Assembly: GCA_009926195.1 (NCBI GenBank)
Contig: RFPK01000080.1
Location: forward strand, 1 to 8,178
DNA length: 8,178 nucleotides
Reading direction: 5' to 3'
DNA from: Synechococcaceae bacterium WB4_1_0192
GTDB taxonomy: Bacteria > Cyanobacteriota > Cyanobacteriia > PCC-6307 > Cyanobiaceae
Made by a program: the position numbers and the translations under genes. This document shows positions 4,910 to 8,178 of the stretch, piece by piece. The notes under the pieces are model-generated. The model saw nothing but the letters and a program-made list of their open reading frames with translations, did not search any database and was not told where the DNA came from. Every line of letters begins with the position of its first letter. Within the stretch, counting starts at the first letter, position 1.

Positions 4910-5509
4910 ATGCCCATCCCCGGAGAGCGGCCGCTGCTGGTGATCGCCAGCGGCAACGCCCATAAGGTCGCCGAGATCAGCGCCATGCTCGATGCGGTGG
5001 ATCTGCAGGTGCTGCGCCAGCCCGAAGGGCTCGAGATCGAGGAGACGGGCAGCACCTACCTCGAGAACGCGCGGCTGAAGGCCGAAACCGTGGCCCGCCT
5101 CACCGGCTGCTGGGCCCTTGCTGATGACTCAGGCCTGGAGGTGGATGCCCTCGGCGGTGCGCCGGGGCTCTACTCAGCCCGCTACGCCCCCACCGACCAC
5201 GAGCGGATCCACCGGCTGCTGCATGAGCTCGGCAGCAGCCCCTACCGCAGCGCCAGCTTCAACAGCGCCATGGTCCTGGCCGATCCAGGCGGACACTCCA
5301 TCCTCGAAGCCCAGGGCATCTGCCGCGGTGAGATCCTGACGGCACCGCAGGGACACGGCGGTGGCTACGACCCGATCTTCTGGGTTCGCGAAGCCGGCAT
5401 GACCTACGCCCAGATGGGGCAACACCTCAAGGATCGGCTCGGCAGCCGCGGCAAGGCGGCTCGCGCCCTGGCCGGCGACCTCAGACGCCTGCTGGGCCTG
5501 ACCGACTGA
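4910..5509 (+). CDS. rdgB: XTP/dITP pyrophosphatase, RdgB/HAM1 family (199 aa)
   Basis: This house-cleaning enzyme hydrolyses non-canonical purine triphosphates (dITP, XTP, ITP) to monophosphates and PPi. Family motifs are clear: VIASGNAHKVAEI (11-23, phosphate-binding loop), STYLENARLKAE (48-59), ADDSGLEVDALGGAPGLYSA (71-90, containing the catalytic Asp and Glu) and GGGYDPIF (150-157). The usual C-terminal SHR motif, which contacts the base, reads GSR here (178-180), so the His is absent. The ATG at 4910 gives the typical length; a GTG six codons upstream (4892) is an alternative. No obvious Shine-Dalgarno is seen for either. It is divergent from sbtA across about 270 bp and convergent with csoS1D with only 5 bp between the stops. 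The rdgB-csoS1D neighbourhood is characteristic of the marine alpha-cyanobacterial carboxysome locus, with no known functional link. Confidence 0.95.
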   Translation: MPIPGERPLLVIASGNAHKVAEISAMLDAVDLQVLRQPEGLEIEETGSTYLENARLKAETVARLTGCWALADDSGLEVDALGGAPGLYSARYAPTDHERIHRLLHELGSSPYRSASFNSAMVLADPGGHSILEAQGICRGEILTAPQGHGGGYDPIFWVREAGMTYAQMGQHLKDRLGSRGKAARALAGDLRRLLGLTD

Positions 5510-5514
5510 TTCGC

Positions 5515-6309
5515 TCAGCCCTTGCTGCGACGGTTGATGTGCTCAACGGCGCGCATCGCAGCCTCGGCGGCTTCCTCCACATCGCCCTCGCGCCCAGCCA
5601 GGGTGAGGCGCCCGAATGCGCCAACGGCCTTGACGTCCACCACGGTGATGTTGCTGGCTTTTTCAGCCTCATTGGCCGCAAGCAGCACGTAGCCCGCCGG
5701 TTCCGTTTCGAGGATGAACATGCTCATGCCCGCCTGGATCATCGAACCGCGACGGTTCTGACGGTTGATCAACACGGCATGGTCCGGCGTGATCGCACGG
5801 ATGATCTCGGTCCAGGTGACACTGCAGCGGGTGCGGCGATCGACGCTGCTGCCGATCGCCTCCAGGACCACATCGCCGGAGTGGAGCACATTGCTCTGGT
5901 CGCGGTGATAGAGGGCCAGCGAACCGAAGGCCCGCTCGACCACCATCTGGCCGAGGCGGACGGTGCTGGCCTTGAGGGCGATGTCGGTGACGCGGTGCAC
6001 CGCCATGCCGGGCGACACCTCCAGCCACAGGCAGGCATCGCCGGGAATCGGCAGGAAGCCCTGGCTGACCGTGCCCATGTAGGCGGCCAGCTGGGGTTGC
6101 AAGGAGTCGAGGAAGACGTAGGTGCGCAGCTCGATCGATTCAACCGCGCTCGACTGGCTCACGAGCCGCGCTTCGCTGTCGGTGGTGATGACGCAGCTGG
6201 CGGCCGAAGGGTGGAGCTCATCACGCTGACTGCCGCTGCCACTGAAACCCAGAGAGGTGCCGGTGATCTGCACCGCGCCTGCGCGTCGCCTGTGGGTGCG
6301 GTCGGCCAA
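5515..6309 (-). CDS. csoS1D: Tandem-BMC carboxysome shell protein CsoS1D (264 aa)
   Basis: CsoS1D is a fused double-BMC-domain shell protein. Trimers stack into a cage with a large gated pore, thought to admit RuBP and other metabolites. After a variable N-terminus come SCVITTDSEARLVS (38-51) and domain 1 from IELRTYVFLDSLQPQLAAYM (59-78) through FLPIPGD and VSPGMAVHRVTDIALKAS (98-115). The gating Glu-Arg pair is E125-R126 in VERAFG. Domain 2 covers about 165-260 with TPDHAVLINRQNR (174-186), FILETEPAGYVLLAANEAEK (198-217) and DVKAVGAFGRLTLAGREGD (225-243). These match the Prochlorococcus protein nearly residue for residue. The start is uncertain: TTG at 6309 (used here; AGGAG 11 nt upstream) or GTG at 6273 (252 aa). 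An in-frame TAA further upstream bounds the choice and no ATG is available. It lies outside the main cso operon, on the same strand. Confidence 0.95.
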   Translation of the reverse strand: MADRTHRRRAGAVQITGTSLGFSGSGSQRDELHPSAASCVITTDSEARLVSQSSAVESIELRTYVFLDSLQPQLAAYMGTVSQGFLPIPGDACLWLEVSPGMAVHRVTDIALKASTVRLGQMVVERAFGSLALYHRDQSNVLHSGDVVLEAIGSSVDRRTRCSVTWTEIIRAITPDHAVLINRQNRRGSMIQAGMSMFILETEPAGYVLLAANEAEKASNITVVDVKAVGAFGRLTLAGREGDVEEAAEAAMRAVEHINRRSKG

Positions 6310-6365
6310 GGGAAGTGGAAGCTCCTGGTGCTGCTGGGGGTTGGCGGGCTGAGAGAGCGCCGATC

Positions 6366-6383
6366 CCCGGGATGCTTCTCGGG
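6366..6383. promoter_or_regulatory. Hairpin in the divergent csoS1D / hypothetical-gene region
   Basis: CCCGGGA-tgct-TCTCGGG forms a 7-bp stem (one G-U pair on the plus strand) with a 4-nt loop. It lies in the 195-bp gap between csoS1D and the 150-aa gene. No T-run follows on either strand, so it is more likely a leader or operator structure than a terminator. The same gap has a weak TTGCAC / TAAGGT pair (6452-6457, 6474-6479, spacer 16) facing the plus-strand gene. Confidence 0.35.
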
Positions 6384-6504
6384 AAGTGGCGCGATCTTAC
6401 CGCCAGAGGCCCAGGCGCTCGCCAACGGGGCCAGGGAGTGGCAAACGGGTCTTGCACGAGACAGGAAAGCCGGTAAGGTCGCGCCATCCGCAGCTGTTGT
6501 CGCC

Positions 6505-6957
6505 GTGGCCGCCAAGCGTTCGTCCTCAGACGGTGCCACCGGGGCATCCCAGGCAGCGAACCAGATCGGTGCTGAGGCCGGTTCGATCAAGCCGGAGCAG
6601 GCTCTGGCCCTGATGAGCATGGGCCTGATGCAGAAACTGGCTGCCAGTGGCGAGCTGCCCTGGATGTGGAGCGAAAGCGAAGACGGCGGCAATTGCGATG
6701 TGGCTGGATTGCGTCAGCGGCTTGAGCTCACCGATCTGGCCCTGCGCACGGGAGCTCCCCTCACCACGGCCGAAGTGACCTTCCTGATGGGGGCCCGGCC
6801 CGGCAGCGAAGACGTGCAACGCGGCGGCCTGAGGGCCCGTCGGCTGAGCCGCAACGTCTGGCGACTCAGCGCCGTCACGGGCCGCGACAGCTCCAGCCGC
6901 GACACCGATCAGGTCAGCTTCCACAGCTTCAACGACGGCCGTCGCCGCTTTGCCTGA
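6505..6957 (+). CDS. Conserved hypothetical protein next to csoS1D (150 aa), possible small DNA-binding fold
   Basis: I do not recognise this family. The protein begins with a low-complexity Ala/Ser/Gly stretch (1-28), then a helix-like segment KPEQALALMSMGLMQKLAAS (29-48), an aromatic stretch ELPWMWSESED (50-60), and a conserved-looking region QRLELTDLALRTGAPLTTAE (71-90) running into VTFLMGARPGSEDVQRGGL (91-109) and ARRLSRNVWRLS (111-122). The last block resembles a helix-turn-helix with a basic second helix and might bind nucleic acid; this is inference only. The C-terminus is polar. The open frame extends far upstream, antisense to csoS1D, but that part is a shadow; the GTG at 6505 is the plausible start (next ATGs are near residue 37). 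It is divergent from csoS1D and convergent with the next minus-strand gene, sharing a stem-loop (6953-6977) that contains its stop codon. Confidence 0.75.
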   Translation: MAAKRSSSDGATGASQAANQIGAEAGSIKPEQALALMSMGLMQKLAASGELPWMWSESEDGGNCDVAGLRQRLELTDLALRTGAPLTTAEVTFLMGARPGSEDVQRGGLRARRLSRNVWRLSAVTGRDSSSRDTDQVSFHSFNDGRRRFA

Positions 6958-6977
6958 GCGCCCCGCCCCCGCTCAGG
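6953..6977. terminator. Bidirectional stem-loop containing two convergent stop codons
   Basis: CCTGAGCG (6953-6960) and CGCTCAGG (6970-6977) form a perfect 8-bp stem with a 9-nt C-rich loop. The TGA of the plus-strand gene (6955-6957) is in the left arm and the TGA of the minus-strand gene (complement of 6973-6975) in the right arm. No U-tract follows, so it may act by 3'-end protection rather than classical intrinsic termination. Confidence 0.55.
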
Positions 6978-7371
6978 GCATCTCGCCGCCGGCACTGATC
7001 TCGTGGTCCCAGGCGTCGATCAGCTGATCGCGTAGCCAGTCGGCCTGCAGCAGCGCCGCATCCAGGCCACCCCACCAATTGATCAACGCCACGGGCACCG
7101 GCATGGCGTTGCACTCGAGCTCGAAGGACTGAATCACATCGTCCGGGTCGGCCAGAACCGTGAGCGTGAACTCCAGCAGGCCCTGATGCCAGGGATGAAG
7201 CGTCACGGTGGTGATCGTGCCCAGGTCGATCGTCCACCAGGGTCCGACAGGCGCGGGCCTGGGTAGGCCTCCTGGATTGAGGTCCACCTTGGCCCAACCG
7301 CGCTGCACCAGCTGATTGAGCAGATCTCGGAGGCTGGCGCGCATCGGGAGACCCGGCGATGCTTCCGTCAT
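6973..7371 (-). CDS. Hypothetical protein, Trp-rich soluble (132 aa)
   Basis: I do not recognise this family. It is a small acidic, Trp-rich soluble protein without signal peptide or membrane helix. Visible pieces: an N-terminal helix RASLRDLLNQLVQRGWAKVD (11-30), a Pro/Gly segment PRPAPVGPWWTIDLG (38-51), beta-like TVTLHPWHQGLLEFTLTVLA (55-74), INWWGGLDAALLQADWLRD (97-115), and a terminal IDAWDHEIS helix. The ATG at 7371 is chosen; MRASLRD nine codons in (7344) is an alternative. The same frame stays open to 8034 but upstream of 7371 it is antisense to the transporter and only a shadow. It is convergent with the 150-aa gene (15 bp between stops, shared stem-loop) and divergent from the transporter across about 66 bp. 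Confidence 0.7.
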   Translation of the reverse strand: MTEASPGLPMRASLRDLLNQLVQRGWAKVDLNPGGLPRPAPVGPWWTIDLGTITTVTLHPWHQGLLEFTLTVLADPDDVIQSFELECNAMPVPVALINWWGGLDAALLQADWLRDQLIDAWDHEISAGGEMP

Positions 7372-7437
7372 GGCACCGGTTCGCGTTGTGCAGCAAACCC
7401 AGATCTCGTCATCCTGGGGGCAGATCCGCTGCAGCCC

Positions 7438-8178
7438 GTGCTGGTCGCCCTCACCCGTCGCCTGCTGGGACGCCCCCTGCCACGCAGCGCCAAGGCCGGC
7501 GAGACGCTGCCGAGCGTGCTGGCCCTGCCGATCCTCAGCTCGGATGCCCTGTCGTCGGTGGCGTACGCGACGGAAGCAGCGCTGGGCGTGCTGATCCTGG
7601 CCGGTAGCCAGGCCCTGGAGCTGTCGCTGCCGATCACGACGGCGATCGTCGTCCTGATCGGCATCGTGGCGCTCTCCTACCGGCAGACGATCGAGGCCTA
7701 TCCCCAGGGCGGCGGCTCCTACGTGGTGGCGCGCGACAACCTGGGGACCCTGGCGAGTCTGGTGGCAGCGGCCTCGCTGCTGGTCGACTACACACTCACG
7801 GCCGCCGTGAGCCTGATGGCCGGCAGCCAGGCGCTGTCGTCGCTGCTGCCGGCCATGCTCCCCTACGAGACGCCCCTGGCCCTCACCCTGCTGCTGCTGG
7901 TGGGGTGGATCAATCTGCGCGGCATGCGCGAAGCAGGCCGACTGTTCGCGGTCCCGACCTACGCCTTTGTGGTGATGATCGGCCTGCTGGCTCTGGTTGG
8001 CCTGCACAACCTGATCACCGTGCATGGCTTTCAACCGGACCCGCCACCACTGCTGCGCGCGGTGGAACCCCTTGGCTGGTTCCTGATCCTGCGGGCGTTC
8101 AGTTCCGGCTGCTCCGCCATGACCGGCATCGAAGCGATCGCCAACGGTGTGACTGTGTTCGAAGCCCCAGCCGAACGA
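7438..8178 (+). CDS. KimA-like APC-superfamily potassium transporter, N-terminal part (3' end beyond window)
   Basis: This is an inner-membrane permease, 247 codons visible, running off the window. Several signatures match Bacillus KimA (formerly YdaO), a proton-coupled K+ importer: an RRLLGRPL start, LSSDALSSVAYATEA (33-47), LSYRQTIEAYPQGGGSYVVA (79-98), SLLVDYTLTAAVSLMAGSQA (113-132), INLRGMREAG (158-167) and LRAFSSGCSAMTGIEAIAN (218-236). The KimA K+-site residues, as I recall them (D36, Y43, T121, S125), fall at the same positions here, and a T229 corresponds to T230. About six membrane segments are present before the cut. Such proteins are often annotated as generic amino-acid permeases. 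The GTG at 7438 is chosen because it gives the family N-terminus; no ATG is available. KimA proteins in Bacillus also have a cytoplasmic C-terminal domain and c-di-AMP control; neither can be checked here. Confidence 0.85.
   Translation, partial: MLVALTRRLLGRPLPRSAKAGETLPSVLALPILSSDALSSVAYATEAALGVLILAGSQALELSLPITTAIVVLIGIVALSYRQTIEAYPQGGGSYVVARDNLGTLASLVAAASLLVDYTLTAAVSLMAGSQALSSLLPAMLPYETPLALTLLLLVGWINLRGMREAGRLFAVPTYAFVVMIGLLALVGLHNLITVHGFQPDPPPLLRAVEPLGWFLILRAFSSGCSAMTGIEAIANGVTVFEAPAER
8134..8141. repeat. Single HIP1 core octamer
   Basis: GCGATCGC, the core of the highly iterated palindrome of many cyanobacteria, occurs here inside the transporter gene. I saw only this copy in the window, so the genome does not appear HIP1-rich. 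Confidence 0.5.

Noticed and set aside
4840..5055. Small minus-strand frame overlapping the rdgB start
   Set aside because: It has Ser/Arg shadow composition and overlaps clear RdgB motifs.
5539..6504. Long upstream extension of the 150-aa plus-strand frame
   Set aside because: It is antisense to csoS1D, whose protein sequence matches a known family throughout.
6973..8034. 353-codon minus-strand open frame
   Set aside because: Only its last 132 codons (from the ATG at 7371) lie outside the transporter. The upstream part is Gln/His/Arg-rich antisense of a clear membrane protein.
1..8178. Mobile elements, tRNA genes, CRISPR repeats or a defence system
   Set aside because: No transposase motifs, terminal inverted repeats, tRNA cloverleaf or regularly spaced repeats were seen; the gene content is a core carbon-fixation locus.

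Overview
The window is a carbon-fixation (CO2-concentrating mechanism) island from an alpha-cyanobacterium: a GC-rich picocyanobacterium of the Cyanobium / marine Synechococcus type. The evidence is a Form IA RuBisCO inside a cso-type (alpha) carboxysome operon, with csoS1D, rdgB and an SbtA/SbtB pair beside it. The species is inferred from gene content and base composition only.

Layout. Most genes are on the minus strand. Reading that strand 5'->3' from high to low coordinates: csoS1D (tandem-BMC shell pore, 5515-6309); then, past rdgB on the plus strand, sbtA (4638-3637) and sbtB (3632-3351), 4 bp apart; a 204-bp promoter-sized gap; then the carboxysome operon csoS1 (3146-2832), rbcL (2758-1346), rbcS (1250-909) and csoS2 (701 to the window edge, 3' end missing). 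csoSCA and the csoS4 vertex genes would be expected further along, outside the window. On the plus strand are rdgB (XTP/dITP pyrophosphatase, 4910-5509), an unrecognised 150-aa protein (6505-6957), and the first 247 codons of a KimA-like APC-superfamily potassium transporter (from 7438, cut by the window end). A second unrecognised protein (132 aa, 6973-7371, minus) lies between these last two.

How it fits together. SbtA would import bicarbonate with Na+, and SbtB is its PII-like regulator. Bicarbonate reaches the carboxysome, where CsoS1 forms the shell facets and CsoS1D a gated pore. CsoS2, whose N-terminal RuBisCO-binding repeats are visible here, links RuBisCO to the shell. RbcL/RbcS fix the CO2 released inside.

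Points worth a second look. (1) The 7-mer TGGAATG occurs four times, always in a 5' non-coding region of csoS1, rbcS, csoS2 or sbtA and always in the same orientation; the csoS1 and sbtA copies extend to an identical 14-mer. (2) A perfect 18-bp palindrome sits upstream of sbtA. (3) The rbcS-csoS2 spacer contains three consecutive dyads. (4) A stem-loop contains both stop codons of a convergent gene pair. (5) SbtB ends without the Cys-rich C-terminal loop. (6) RdgB lacks the usual His of its SHR motif. (7) The permease keeps the K+-site residues known from KimA. I found no tRNA, rRNA, CRISPR array, insertion sequence or phage gene. All non-coding gaps are shorter than 300 bp.
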